Shown one piece after another: positions 43,873 to 53,064 of a stretch of DNA of 64,000 bases. The notes under the pieces are model-generated. The model made no database searches. It worked only from the letters and a program-made list of their open reading frames with translations, and was not told the DNA's origin. Position 1 is the first letter of the stretch; each line of letters begins with the position of its first letter. Source of the DNA: Sphingosinicella ginsenosidimutans. Its GTDB lineage: Bacteria; Pseudomonadota; Alphaproteobacteria; Sphingomonadales; Sphingomonadaceae. The position numbers and the translations under genes are program-made. Location: the NCBI RefSeq assembly GCF_007995055.1, contig NZ_VOQQ01000001.1, positions 2,959,001-3,023,000 on the forward strand, given 5' to 3'.

Positions 43873-44427
43873 ATGCTTCGCGGAGCGATGCTGGCAATTC
43901 CCTTGGTGCTTGCGCCGATCCTGACGACCGCCGCCGCCGCCCAGAAGGGCGACGCGCAATCGGCCGCGCCGGCGGCGACGCGCGGCGCTTCGGGCGGCGG
44001 CTGCACCGATGAGCAGCGCGAGAATGCGCGTTCGCGGGGCCGTTCGATGGGTGGCATGCTCGGCGGCCTTGCCCGCGGCATTGGCGGCCGCGTCGGCGGC
44101 GCGGCGAGCATGGTGACCAATTTGCTGCCGGTCGATGAGATGCTCGGCGAGGCGATCGCCGGCATGCTCGACTGCCGCGAGCAGCAGCAGGCCGCCCGCG
44201 CGACCGAGGAAGCGACCCGCAGCGCCACCGTCGGCTCGACATCGACCTGGCAGAGCGACAGCCGGCCGGGCGTGACCGGATCGTCCACCGTGACGGCCGT
44301 CAACGCCAATTCCGCGCAGGGCGATTGCATGACCGTGACGGACATCGTCATCGTCGACGGCCAGGAAACGCGCGCGCCCAAGGAAATGTGCCGCCGCCCG
44401 CCGTCCAATCGCTACGTTCGGGTCTGA
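43873..44427 (+). CDS. Secreted protein of unknown function
   Basis: 184 residues. A signal peptide (MLRGAMLAIPLVLAPILTTA ending near AAAQ) is followed by a glycine-rich amphipathic segment (GGMLGGLARGIGGRVGG) like a glycine zipper, then a helix with Gln/Ala (REQQQAARATEEATRSA) and a short C-terminal strand domain (GDCMTVTDIVIVDGQE) with two Cys. No family recognised. It is followed 8 bases later by the ClpP-fold protein gene on the same strand. Confidence 0.72.
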   Translation: MLRGAMLAIPLVLAPILTTAAAAQKGDAQSAAPAATRGASGGGCTDEQRENARSRGRSMGGMLGGLARGIGGRVGGAASMVTNLLPVDEMLGEAIAGMLDCREQQQAARATEEATRSATVGSTSTWQSDSRPGVTGSSTVTAVNANSAQGDCMTVTDIVIVDGQETRAPKEMCRRPPSNRYVRV

Positions 44428-44435
44428 CGCGGGAC

Positions 44436-45185
44436 GTGCGCCCGTTCGCTTCCCTCCTCGCGATGGCGGCCCTGTGCGCGAGCGCCGGCGTCGAGGCCCA
44501 GCAAGGGGCACGCGCCAATCCCACCTGTCCGGAAAACCCGAACTGGTCCAATTATCGGGAGATGCGCTTCACGGTGCAGGAACGGCCCGGCCAGCGCCCG
44601 GTGCTGCTCGCCGAAGGTGCGATCGACGACAATCTGATCCCCCGGCTGCGCGCGGCGATCGAGGCGTTTCAGGGCGACGAGATCTGGCTGCGGTCTCCGG
44701 GCGGCAATGCGCGTGTCGGCAACGAAGCCGGGCGCATCATCCGGGAGAACAATCTCCAGACCCGCATCCCCGCCGGATGGGCCTGTTTCTCCGCCTGCAA
44801 TTTCCTCTTCATGGGAGGAACCGCCCGTTACGTGGACAATGGCGGGTTGTTCATCGTCCACATGTTCACCCATACGAGCGACCGGCAGGCGATCCGCCAG
44901 CAGGTCGCCCAGGGCGAGGACAATACGATCGGATTGATCGGCGACATCGAACAGGATTCCGCGCTGCTCGCCAGCGAGGACAATGATTTCCTGATCCGTA
45001 TGGGCATCTCGCGTCGCCTGCTGACCGAGGTCATGTATCAGCAAAGCGCGGTCGGCGACGGCGATCCGCGCACGCGGATGCGCTGCCTCACCCAGGCCGA
45101 GGTCAATACCTACAATGTCGCGACCGTGCCCTGGGCCGGCACGACGCCGAGCCAGAACCAGCCGGCGCGACGCAGCGGCAAGTAG
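44436..45185 (+). CDS. Secreted ClpP/crotonase-fold protein (COG3904-like)
   Basis: 249 residues from a GTG start (ATG 27 bases later is an alternative). A signal peptide ends near VEAQ. The core resembles periplasmic COG3904 proteins with a ClpP-like fold: a strand ending in IWLRSPGGNARVGNEAGRII, a candidate catalytic Ser in WACFSACNFLFMGG, and His in GLFIVHMF. These occupy the same relative places as Ser and His of ClpP and SppA-type enzymes, so peptidase activity is possible but unproven. A helical C-terminal part follows. It lies between lon and clpX. Confidence 0.72.
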   Translation: MRPFASLLAMAALCASAGVEAQQGARANPTCPENPNWSNYREMRFTVQERPGQRPVLLAEGAIDDNLIPRLRAAIEAFQGDEIWLRSPGGNARVGNEAGRIIRENNLQTRIPAGWACFSACNFLFMGGTARYVDNGGLFIVHMFTHTSDRQAIRQQVAQGEDNTIGLIGDIEQDSALLASEDNDFLIRMGISRRLLTEVMYQQSAVGDGDPRTRMRCLTQAEVNTYNVATVPWAGTTPSQNQPARRSGK

Positions 45186-45197
45186 CGCGCACGCGTC

Positions 45198-45221
45198 GCG
45201 GACCGGTTCCGACGGGTCCGC
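45198..45221. terminator. Possible shared hairpin between 44436-45185 and clpX
   Basis: GCGGACC-(10)-GGTCCGC, a perfect 7-base stem filling the 39-base gap between two convergent stops. No T run follows, so it is at best a weak terminator. Confidence 0.35.
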
Positions 45222-45224
45222 AGC

Positions 45225-46478
<1,254 letters not shown>

Positions 46479-46575
46479 AAATCGTCCTTGGGGGCACGGG
46501 CCCCATTGTCACATTAACGACGCATCCTGACCGCAAATTAGCGCGGCCACAATGGCCTAAAGGTTAACCGCCGGC

Positions 46576-47214
46576 TCAGGCGGCCTTCGCCGCATCCTCG
46601 TCCGCCGGCACCGGCCGACGCTCGAAAACCTCGTCGACGAGCCCGAATTCCTTCGCCTCGGCGGCCGAGAAGAACTTGTCGCGCTCGACATTCTTCTCGA
46701 TCTCCTCGATCGAGCGGCCGGTATATTGCGCCATCAGCTCATTCATCCGCTGGCGGATGCGCAGGATCTCGCGCGCCTGGATCTCGATGTCGCTGGCCAT
46801 GCCCTGGGCGCCGCCCGACGGCTGGTGGATCATGATCCGCGCGTTGGTGAGCGCGACGCGCATCCCCTTTTCGCCCGCCGACAGCAGGAACGCGCCCATC
46901 GAGGCGGCCTGGCCGATGCAGACGGTGCCGACGCGCGGCCGGATATACTGCATCGTATCGTGCATCGCCATGCCCGCCGTGACGACCCCGCCCGGCGAGT
47001 TGATGTACATGTAGATGTCCTTCTTCGGGTTCTCCGATTCCAGATAGAGGAGCTGGGCGGTTATGAGCGTCGCCATGTGATCCTCGACCGGCCCCGTCAC
47101 GAAGACGATCCGCTCGCGCAGCAGCCGCGAATAGATGTCGAAGCTGCGCTCGCCGCGGTTCGACTGCTCGATGACGATGGGGACGAGGCCGCCGACGATG
47201 TCTTCATGGTCCAT
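46576..47214 (-). CDS. clpP: ATP-dependent Clp protease proteolytic subunit
   Basis: 212 residues. Catalytic Ser in [11 protein letters not shown], His in [12 protein letters not shown], and Asp in [17 protein letters not shown]. Normal length. Co-located with clpX downstream and tig upstream (with two genes between), a typical tig-clpP-clpX-lon neighbourhood that has acquired insertions here. Confidence 0.97.
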   Translation of the reverse strand: MDHEDIVGGLVPIVIEQSNRGERSFDIYSRLLRERIVFVTGPVEDHMATLITAQLLYLESENPKKDIYMYINSPGGVVTAGMAMHDTMQYIRPRVGTVCIGQAASMGAFLLSAGEKGMRVALTNARIMIHQPSGGAQGMASDIEIQAREILRIRQRMNELMAQYTGRSIEEIEKNVERDKFFSAAEAKEFGLVDEVFERRPVPADEDAAKAA

Positions 47215-47257
47215 GGGAAGAAGGGTCCTGTAGGTACGTGTTGATCGACAAGGCCCA

Positions 47258-47286
47258 ACATCGGAGGATCGGCGCGAAGGTTCAAG
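47258..47286 (-). promoter_or_regulatory. Sigma-32-like heat-shock promoter of clpP
   Basis: On the minus strand: -35 CTTGAAC (47280-47286) matches CTTGAAA at six of seven positions; 14 bases later TCCGATGT (47258-47265) matches CCCCATnT at six of eight. Together with lon this supports a heat-shock regulon. Confidence 0.5.
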
Positions 47287-47313
47287 CCCCTCGCGCCGTC
47301 CCGGATCGGGAGA

Positions 47314-47601
47314 TCATGAACAACGGGCGTGGCGTTGGATGTGGCGGCCGAGGAGCGCGCCGCCGGCCGCGCCGACGATCGGGCCCGCCGCGCCATGGGT
47401 CACCGCCGATCCGATCAGCGCGCCGGCGCCGCCGCCGACGAGCAGGCCCGTCGTGCCGTGGCCGCGGTAGCAGCGGTGGCGATAATGATGCACGTTGCGG
47501 TGATGGCTCACAGAGTGATGGCGCGTCCGGGCGTCTGCCGGCGCGGACATTGCGATTGGCGCAAGCGCAGCCATCGCGGTCGCGAACATGATCGTGCGCA
47601 T
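47314..47601 (-). CDS. Small secreted His-rich glycine-zipper protein
   Basis: 95 residues. A signal peptide (MRTIMFATAMAALAPIAMSA) is followed by a His-rich stretch (RHHSVSHHRNVHHYRHRCYRGH, 9 His within about 22 residues) and a glycine-zipper hairpin (GLLVGGGAGALIGSAVTHGA and AGPIVGAAGGALLGRHI) likely to insert in or lie on a membrane. Similar to Gly-zipper 2TM proteins; function unknown. The His cluster could bind metal. GAGGA precedes the start. Confidence 0.78.
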   Translation of the reverse strand: MRTIMFATAMAALAPIAMSAPADARTRHHSVSHHRNVHHYRHRCYRGHGTTGLLVGGGAGALIGSAVTHGAAGPIVGAAGGALLGRHIQRHARCS

Positions 47602-47674
47602 AACTATCCTCCTCGGTGCGGGAGGCGAAACGGATCGGATCGGTCGACGTTCCGCCCGTCGCGCCGCGTGAGGC

Positions 47675-48625
47675 TCAGCGATCGCCGCCGGGCGCCGGGA
47701 AGCTCAGATAGTGGAGCCGGCGCACCTCGCGGCGGCCGCGAACCACGGTGTCCAGAATCAGCCCGGCGAAGAAGCTGAGCGCGGCGAGGATCATCAGCCC
47801 GGTGGCGAGGATCGCCGTGGGGAAGCGCGGCACCAGCCCCGTCCGGACGTAAGTGACCGCGAGCGGGATCGAGAGGATGACCGCGATCCCCGCCAGCAGC
47901 AGCGCCAGGCTGCCGAAAAAGAGGACCGGGCGCTCGATCCGATAGAGGTGGAGGATCGTCTTCATGATCCGCCAGCCGTCACGATAGGTGGACAGTTTCG
48001 ACACCGATCCTTCCGGACGCGCGCCGTAGGCGGTGACCACCTCGCCCACCGGCATGGCGAGCTCCAGCGCGTGGACGGAGATTTCCGTCTCGGTCTCGAA
48101 GCCCGCCGAGAGCGCCGGAAAGCTCTTGGCGAACCGGCGCGAGAACACCCGATAGCCAGAGAAGATGTCGCTGAACGACCGGCCGAACAGATTGGACAAC
48201 AAAGCGGTGAACAGCCGGTTGCCGAGCACGTGGCCACGGCGATAGGCTTCCGCCTCGACCTCCGACCTGCGCGCGCCGACGACCATGTCGAGCTGCTCGT
48301 CGATCAATTTGGCGATCAAGGTCGGCGCGGCTGACGCGTCATAGGTCGCATCGCCGTCGGCCATCACATAGATGTCGGCCTCGACGTCGGCGAACATGCG
48401 CCGAACGACATGGCCCTTGCCCTGCATCCGCTCCGACCGGACGATCGCGCCGGCTTCCGCCGCGACCTCGCGCGTCCCATCGGAACTATTGTTGTCATAG
48501 ACGTAGATCGCCGCATCCGGGAGCGCGGCGCGGAAGGCTGCGACCGTCTGAGCGATCGCGGCCTCCTCGTTATAGCAGGGAAGGAGGACGGCGATGCGCG
48601 GCCCTGCAAGTCTCGTTTCACCCAC
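47675..48625 (-). CDS. Family 2 glycosyltransferase (dolichol-phosphate-mannose-synthase-like)
   Basis: 316 residues from a GTG start with GGGGG about 7 bases upstream. The GT-A domain has IAVLLPCYNEEAAI, YVYDNNSSDGT, and DGDATYDAS (metal-binding DxD equivalent). Two C-terminal membrane helices follow (LFFGSLALLLAGIAVILSIP and ILATGLMILAALSFFAGLIL). It probably loads a sugar onto a polyprenyl phosphate for cell-surface glycan synthesis. It stands between tig and clpP without functional link. Confidence 0.88.
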   Translation of the reverse strand: MGETRLAGPRIAVLLPCYNEEAAIAQTVAAFRAALPDAAIYVYDNNSSDGTREVAAEAGAIVRSERMQGKGHVVRRMFADVEADIYVMADGDATYDASAAPTLIAKLIDEQLDMVVGARRSEVEAEAYRRGHVLGNRLFTALLSNLFGRSFSDIFSGYRVFSRRFAKSFPALSAGFETETEISVHALELAMPVGEVVTAYGARPEGSVSKLSTYRDGWRIMKTILHLYRIERPVLFFGSLALLLAGIAVILSIPLAVTYVRTGLVPRFPTAILATGLMILAALSFFAGLILDTVVRGRREVRRLHYLSFPAPGGDR

Positions 48626-48650
48626 CTGGCGCCCCCATGACTCCGTCCGT

Positions 48651-48713
48651 CCCGAGCGAAGTCGAGGGGCGCAAGCGATCAGTCCGTGCCAGCGCCCCTC
48701 GACTGCGCTCGGG
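48651..48713. repeat. Inverted palindromic repeat pair (REP/BIME-like)
   Basis: Arms at 48651-48672 and 48692-48713 are inverted copies over 22 bases with one mismatch; the arm core is CCTCGACT(T/G)CGCTCGGG, and the spacer is 19 bases. The sequence is typical of the interspersed repeats of sphingomonad genomes, by my recollection. It lies just after the tig stop and before the glycosyltransferase gene. It could stop or stabilise tig mRNA. A single pair is present in this window. Confidence 0.75.
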
Positions 48714-48727
48714 GCGAGCGAAAGCTC

Positions 48728-50311
48728 CTAGGCCTCGCTCTTCGCCTTCTTTGCCGCAGGCTTCTTCGCCGGGGAAGCGGCTTTCTCGGCGGCCGGCGCG
48801 GCGTCTTTCTTCGCCGATGCCTTTGCGGGCTTCGCATCGGCCTTTGCGGGCTTCGCGTCGGCCTTGGCGGGCTTCGCATCAGCCTTGGCCGCGGCCTTCT
48901 TCGCCGGTGCCTTTTTCGCCTTGGGCGCGTGATCGTGGTCGTGATCGTGATGATCATGGCCGCAGCCCGGGCCGTGGACATGGCCGTCCTCGGATTCGAT
49001 CGCGGCTTCCAGCTCCTCGCGGGAGACGGTACGCTCCGAAATCTCGGCCTGGACGAAGAGCGAGTCGACCACCTTGTCCTCGAACAGCGGTGCGCGAAGC
49101 TGCGCGGCCGCCATCGGATCGTTCTGGACATATTCCACGAAGCGCTGCCGGTCGGCCGGCTGATATTGCTGCGCGGCCTGGGCGATGAGCTGGTTCATCT
49201 CCTGCGGCGACACTTCAACGCCTGCCTTGGCGCCGATCTCCGACAGCAGCAGGCCGAGGCGCACGCGCCGCTCGGCGATCGCCTTATAATCGTCGCGGTC
49301 CTTCTCCATCTCGTCGCGCGCCGCGGCCGGATCGGCCTCGTGGCTCGCCTCGTGGAGCAGCTGGCGCCAGATCTGGTCGAACTCGGCCTCGACCATAGAC
49401 TGCGGAACCTCGAAATCATGCGCGGCGGCAAGCTGGTCGAGCAGTTGCCGCTTCATGTGGGTGCGGGTGAGGCCGTTCAGCTCCTGCTCCACCTGCGCCT
49501 TCACGAGCTGGCGGAGTTGATCGATGCCCTCGAGGCCCATCGACTTGGCGAAATCGTCATCCGCCTTGATCGCGCGCGGGGTCTGCACCTCGTTCACGAC
49601 CACATCGAAAACGGCCTCGCGGCCGCTGAGATAGGCGGCCGGATAATTTTCCGGGAAGGTGACCTTCACCTGCTTCTCGTCATTGGCCTTGGCGCCGATC
49701 AGCTGGTCCTCGAAGCCCGGAATCAGCCGGCCGGAGCCGAGCTCCACCGACATGTTCTCGCCCTTGCCGCCCTCGAAGGCTTCGCCGTCGACCTTGCCCT
49801 CGAAATCCATGACGACGAGATCGCCATTGCCCGCCTTGTGGCTGGCCGGCGCCGGCTCGAAGCTTTTCTGCCCTTCGAGCAGCCGGGTCACGGCCTCGTC
49901 GAGCATCGCGTCGGTGACCTCGACGGTCAGCCGCTCGAGCTTCAGCCCCTCGGTCTTGGGCGCCGGAACGTCCGGAAGCGCCTCGACCTCGACCTTCACG
50001 ACCGCATCCTGGCCTTCGCCCGCCGTTTCCAGCGCGACGCTCGGCTGCATCGCCGGGCGGATATTCTGCTCGGCCATCAGCTTCTGGACGCCTTCCTGCA
50101 CCGCGCTTTCGAGCGCCTGCTGGGCGAGCGCCTGCCCGTGCATCTTGCGCACCAGGTTGGCGGGCACCTTGCCGGGGCGGAAGCCGGGCATACGCACCTG
50201 CGGCGCGATCGTCTTCAGCTCCGCATCGATGCGGGCATCGATGTCCTTGGCCGGAATGGTCAGGCGGAAGGCGCGCTTGAGGCCCTCGTTCAACGTTTCG
50301 ACGGTCTGCAT
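48728..50311 (-). CDS. tig: Trigger factor with an extended His- and Lys/Ala-rich tail
   Basis: 527 residues, about 90 more than E. coli Tig. Standard parts: ribosome-binding domain with GFRPGKVPANLVRKMHG (the G-F-R-x-G-x-x-P signature), FKBP-type PPIase domain (about residues 155-245, GDLVVMDFEGKVDGEAFEGG), and C-terminal helical arms. From about residue 443 a tail begins with a His/Asp run (HDHHDHDHDHAPK), three 7-residue repeats KADAKPA, and a histone H1-like Lys/Ala/Pro end. The tail could bind metal and nucleic acid or ribosome. The start MQTVETL follows tRNA-Leu by 65 bases. Confidence 0.96.
   Translation of the reverse strand: MQTVETLNEGLKRAFRLTIPAKDIDARIDAELKTIAPQVRMPGFRPGKVPANLVRKMHGQALAQQALESAVQEGVQKLMAEQNIRPAMQPSVALETAGEGQDAVVKVEVEALPDVPAPKTEGLKLERLTVEVTDAMLDEAVTRLLEGQKSFEPAPASHKAGNGDLVVMDFEGKVDGEAFEGGKGENMSVELGSGRLIPGFEDQLIGAKANDEKQVKVTFPENYPAAYLSGREAVFDVVVNEVQTPRAIKADDDFAKSMGLEGIDQLRQLVKAQVEQELNGLTRTHMKRQLLDQLAAAHDFEVPQSMVEAEFDQIWRQLLHEASHEADPAAARDEMEKDRDDYKAIAERRVRLGLLLSEIGAKAGVEVSPQEMNQLIAQAAQQYQPADRQRFVEYVQNDPMAAAQLRAPLFEDKVVDSLFVQAEISERTVSREELEAAIESEDGHVHGPGCGHDHHDHDHDHAPKAKKAPAKKAAAKADAKPAKADAKPAKADAKPAKASAKKDAAPAAEKAASPAKKPAAKKAKSEA
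48819..48881 (-). repeat. Three tandem 21-base repeats within the tig tail
   Basis: Units at 48819-48839, 48840-48860 and 48861-48881 differ at a few positions and encode KADAKPA three times. The reading frame is kept. Such repeats can change copy number by slippage. Confidence 0.85.
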
Positions 50312-50376
50312 GTTCGAGCTCAAAACTTTCCTTGTCAGCGCCACCCCGGCGCTCTTCAGTCTGACTGTGAGAGAGC

Positions 50377-50459
50377 TGGTGCGGGCGGAGGGACTCGAAC
50401 CCCCACGGTTGCCCACTGGAACCTAAATCCAGCGCGTCTACCAGTTCCGCCACGCCCGC
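50377..50459 (-). tRNA. tRNA-Leu (TAG)
   Basis: Class II tRNA with a long variable arm and encoded CCA. Acceptor GCGGGCG/CGCCCGC, anticodon stem CTGGA/TCCAG with loop TTTAGGT and anticodon TAG, T loop TTCGAGT. Tig begins 65 bases downstream on the same strand. Confidence 0.96.
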
Positions 50460-50479
50460 CGGGCTACGGCTCGGCGGCG

Positions 50480-50507
50480 TCTATAGCAATGCTGGCAAGG
50501 AGGGCAA
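50480..50507 (-). promoter_or_regulatory. Promoter of tRNA-Leu
   Basis: On the minus strand: -35 TTGCCC (50502-50507), spacer 16, -10 TATAGA (50480-50485), 20 bases before the tRNA 5' end. Confidence 0.5.
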
Positions 50508-50546
50508 GCGGATCGCGCGCATCGGCGCGCGTCCGCCACCCGATCG

Positions 50547-50804
50547 TCAGGCCGCCGCGGCGAGATCGCCGAGCCGCCGGCGGCCGTGGCGCACCATGCC
50601 GACGCCGAACGTACCGGCGTCCGCGAGCGGCAGCGCCGTCCCGCAGAAGGCGCACTCGGCGGACAGGCGGCCCTTGTACCAGTGCGAGCGGCCGCAGCCA
50701 GGGCAGTGGTTCGTTTCGTTCTCCCGATAGACGATGTGGTAGCCGCGACGCGCCGGATCGTGCGCGAGGGTCTGGCCGCGTTTACCGAAGATCGAAACCG
50801 TCAT
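50547..50804 (-). CDS. Small zinc-ribbon protein
   Basis: 85 residues from the ATG at 50804, chosen because GGAG lies about 6 bases upstream (a longer frame has no ribosome site). Two CxxC knuckles (CPGCGRSHWYKGRLSAECAFCG) form a zinc ribbon preceded by YHIVYRENETNH. The end is basic. Unknown function; resembles uncharacterised short proteins of sphingomonads. Confidence 0.7.
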   Translation of the reverse strand: MTVSIFGKRGQTLAHDPARRGYHIVYRENETNHCPGCGRSHWYKGRLSAECAFCGTALPLADAGTFGVGMVRHGRRRLGDLAAAA

Positions 50805-50975
50805 TGTCTCCACTCCATCCGCCGCAAGAAAATCGTGCGACGAAGCGTTTATTTCCATAGATGGATTGAACGGAAGCTGACCGACGCCGTTGGCGCCCGT
50901 TCAGCTTCGTTACCGCGATTGCCACTGCCGAGGGCTCGGTCTAGGCACTCTAAATCAGGCTTGGAGGGGACAGGG

Positions 50976-52619
50976 ATGAAATTCGTCGCACTGGCCGCGC
51001 CGATCGCGGCGCTGCTGCTCACCGGGGCGGCGGCGGCTCAGGACGCGGCGCCCGCGCCGGCCTTTTCGGCCGAGGCCTTCCGGTCCCATGTCGTCTTCCT
51101 CGCCGACGACGCGCTCGAGGGGCGCGAGGCCGGAACCCGCGGCTATGAGATCGCGGCGCGCTACGTCGCCTCGGAGTTCGAAGGGCTCGGGTTGCGCCCG
51201 GGCGTGAACGGCGGCTGGTTCCAGCCGATCCAGTTCATCCGCTATGCGCAGAGCGGCACGCCGACGCTGACCGTCGGCGGCCATGTCTTCGCGCAGGGCC
51301 AGGGCATCTCCTTCCGCGCCCGGCCGTCGAGCGCGGCGACGGCGATCGATGCGCCGATGGTGTTCGCCGGCTACGGGCTCGACGCGCCGCAGGCCGGATT
51401 TGACGATTATGCCGGTCTCGACGTGCGCGGGAAGATCGTCGTCGCGCTTGCCGGCACGCCCGCCGACCTGCCGAGCGACGTCGCGGCCGATCTCAACGCG
51501 GAAAAGGGCCATGCGGCCGCGGCGCGGGGCGCGACCGGCCTCATCCTGGTCAGCCCGCCGCCTGCGGCCGGATCGAACGGACGGCGGCGCGGCGGCGGCG
51601 GAAGCCGGCCGGGCACGGCCTGGCTCGACGCCGAGGGGCATCCCTATCTCGACAATCCGCTCCCCTTCACCGCGACCGCCGATGCGGCGACCGCGGAGAC
51701 CTTTTTCGCCCGCGCGCCGCGTCAGCTCGGCGCGATCTTCGCGGAAGCAGGCCGTGGCGGTCATCCGCACGGCTTCGCGCTCGCGCAGAATGGCGCGGTT
51801 TCGATCGCGGCGAGCGAAAACACCCCGTTCGAAAGCCGCAACGTGATCGCGATCCTCCCCGGCACCGATCGGGCGCTCGCGCACGAATATGTGCTTCTGA
51901 TGGCGCATCTCGACCATATCGGCATCTGCCGGCCCGAGGGCGCGGCCGACCGGATCTGCAACGGCGCGATGGACAATGCGACCGGCATCTCGACGCTGAT
52001 CGAGGTCGCCCGCGCGATGTCGCAGCCGGGCAACCGCCCGCGGCGCCCGGTGATCTTCGCGGCGGTGACCGCCGAGGAAAAGGGCCTGCACGGTTCCGAA
52101 TTTCTCGCCCGCAATCCGGTGGTCGATGGCCGGGTCGTCGGCGTCGTCAATCTCGACATGCCGGTGCTCACCTACGATTTCTCGGACGTGATCGCCTTCG
52201 GCGCCGAGCATTCGACCTTGGGGCCGATCGTCCAGCGGGCGGCGGCGCGGATGCATGTCGCGCTTTCGCCCGATCCGCTGCCGCAGGAGAGCCTGTTCAC
52301 CCGCTCCGACCATTTCGAGTTCGTGAAGGCGGGCGTCCCTTCCGTCTTCCTGATGACCGGCTTCGCCGGCGAAGGGCGGCAGCGCTTCACCGATTTCCTC
52401 GCCCACCAATATCACAGCCCCGCCGACGACCTGAACCAGGCGATCGACTGGCAGGCCGGCGCGCGCTTCGCGCAATTGAACTACCTGATCGCCCGCGAGA
52501 TCGCCGACGGCGACCAGGCGCCGATGTGGTATGCCGACAGCTTCTTCGGGCGGACGTTCGGAGCGGGACAGCAGCATGCCCAGCGGCCGGGTTCAGGGGG
52601 CGAAGCGGCGGCACATTAG
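50976..52619 (+). CDS. Secreted M28-family metallopeptidase
   Basis: 547 residues. A signal peptide ends near AAAAQ. The protein has a protease-associated (PA) domain insert (about residues 130-270) and an M28 peptidase domain with zinc ligands visible in MAHLDHIG (His-x-Asp), GAMDNATG, AAVTAEEKGLHGSE (two Glu) and, near the end, AHQYHSPADD. It is probably a periplasmic or outer-surface aminopeptidase. GGAGGGGACAGGG precedes the start, and a TTGCCA/TAGGCA box pair lies about 45 bases upstream. Confidence 0.92.
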   Translation: MKFVALAAPIAALLLTGAAAAQDAAPAPAFSAEAFRSHVVFLADDALEGREAGTRGYEIAARYVASEFEGLGLRPGVNGGWFQPIQFIRYAQSGTPTLTVGGHVFAQGQGISFRARPSSAATAIDAPMVFAGYGLDAPQAGFDDYAGLDVRGKIVVALAGTPADLPSDVAADLNAEKGHAAAARGATGLILVSPPPAAGSNGRRRGGGGSRPGTAWLDAEGHPYLDNPLPFTATADAATAETFFARAPRQLGAIFAEAGRGGHPHGFALAQNGAVSIAASENTPFESRNVIAILPGTDRALAHEYVLLMAHLDHIGICRPEGAADRICNGAMDNATGISTLIEVARAMSQPGNRPRRPVIFAAVTAEEKGLHGSEFLARNPVVDGRVVGVVNLDMPVLTYDFSDVIAFGAEHSTLGPIVQRAAARMHVALSPDPLPQESLFTRSDHFEFVKAGVPSVFLMTGFAGEGRQRFTDFLAHQYHSPADDLNQAIDWQAGARFAQLNYLIAREIADGDQAPMWYADSFFGRTFGAGQQHAQRPGSGGEAAAH

Positions 52620-52642
52620 TGAGTCGCCGGATGTACGGGTTT

Positions 52643-53044
52643 CTACGGGCGTGTCGCCGCGCCGCAATCTCCTTCAAAGTAGGAGGGCGCACAAAGCGGG
52701 CCGAGATCTGATCTCGTAAGACCGACGTGCGCAGCGAAGGCATCCGCAACAAGATTCAACACACGGTCCGCAGTCTGTTGGCGGTCGTCCGCGCTGCGAT
52801 CAGGGTCGTCGCTGGAGAGATGTCTGACTATGACGCTGGTGGCGCTTGCTCTTACCGGCCAGCAGACGACGGCGGCGCTACGGGCGGCATTGCGGCGAGG
52901 CTCGGATGGGCTCGTCGCGCGATGTCCGTTAAAGACGGATTCAAGACAGTAAGAGTAATGATCCACCCATTCGATTGCTGCGACTGGGTGTTCTCTCGGG
53001 TCGGCGCGATCCGACACCATCAATAAAAGCGCGAATGGCAACAT
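52643..53044 (-). CDS. Small protein of unknown function, last gene of the surface-modification operon
   Basis: 133 residues. A near-perfect ribosome site (GGAGG, 8 bases from the ATG) lies in the 20-base gap after the deacetylase stop. The first residues are hydrophobic (MLPFALLLMVSDRA), perhaps a short signal. The core (HYSYCLESVFNGHRATS, then NAARSAAVVCWPVR) has two Cys and helical spacing like small secreted sphingomonad proteins with a C-x-n-C pair. Base composition is lower in GC than the neighbours. A plus-strand frame in the same place has no ribosome site. I cannot name a family. Confidence 0.55.
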   Translation of the reverse strand: MLPFALLLMVSDRADPREHPVAAIEWVDHYSYCLESVFNGHRATSPSEPRRNAARSAAVVCWPVRASATSVIVRHLSSDDPDRSADDRQQTADRVLNLVADAFAAHVGLTRSDLGPLCAPSYFEGDCGAATRP

Positions 53045-53064
53045 TGCTATATCCTCCGTATTCT

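Noticed and set aside
48819..48881. A short CRISPR-like repeat array
   Set aside because: The three 21-base units are contiguous with no spacers and encode an in-frame peptide repeat in tig.
52829..52951. A 40-codon plus-strand frame starting MTLVALALTGQQ
   Set aside because: No ribosome site, and it lies antisense to the 52643-53044 gene, which has a strong one.
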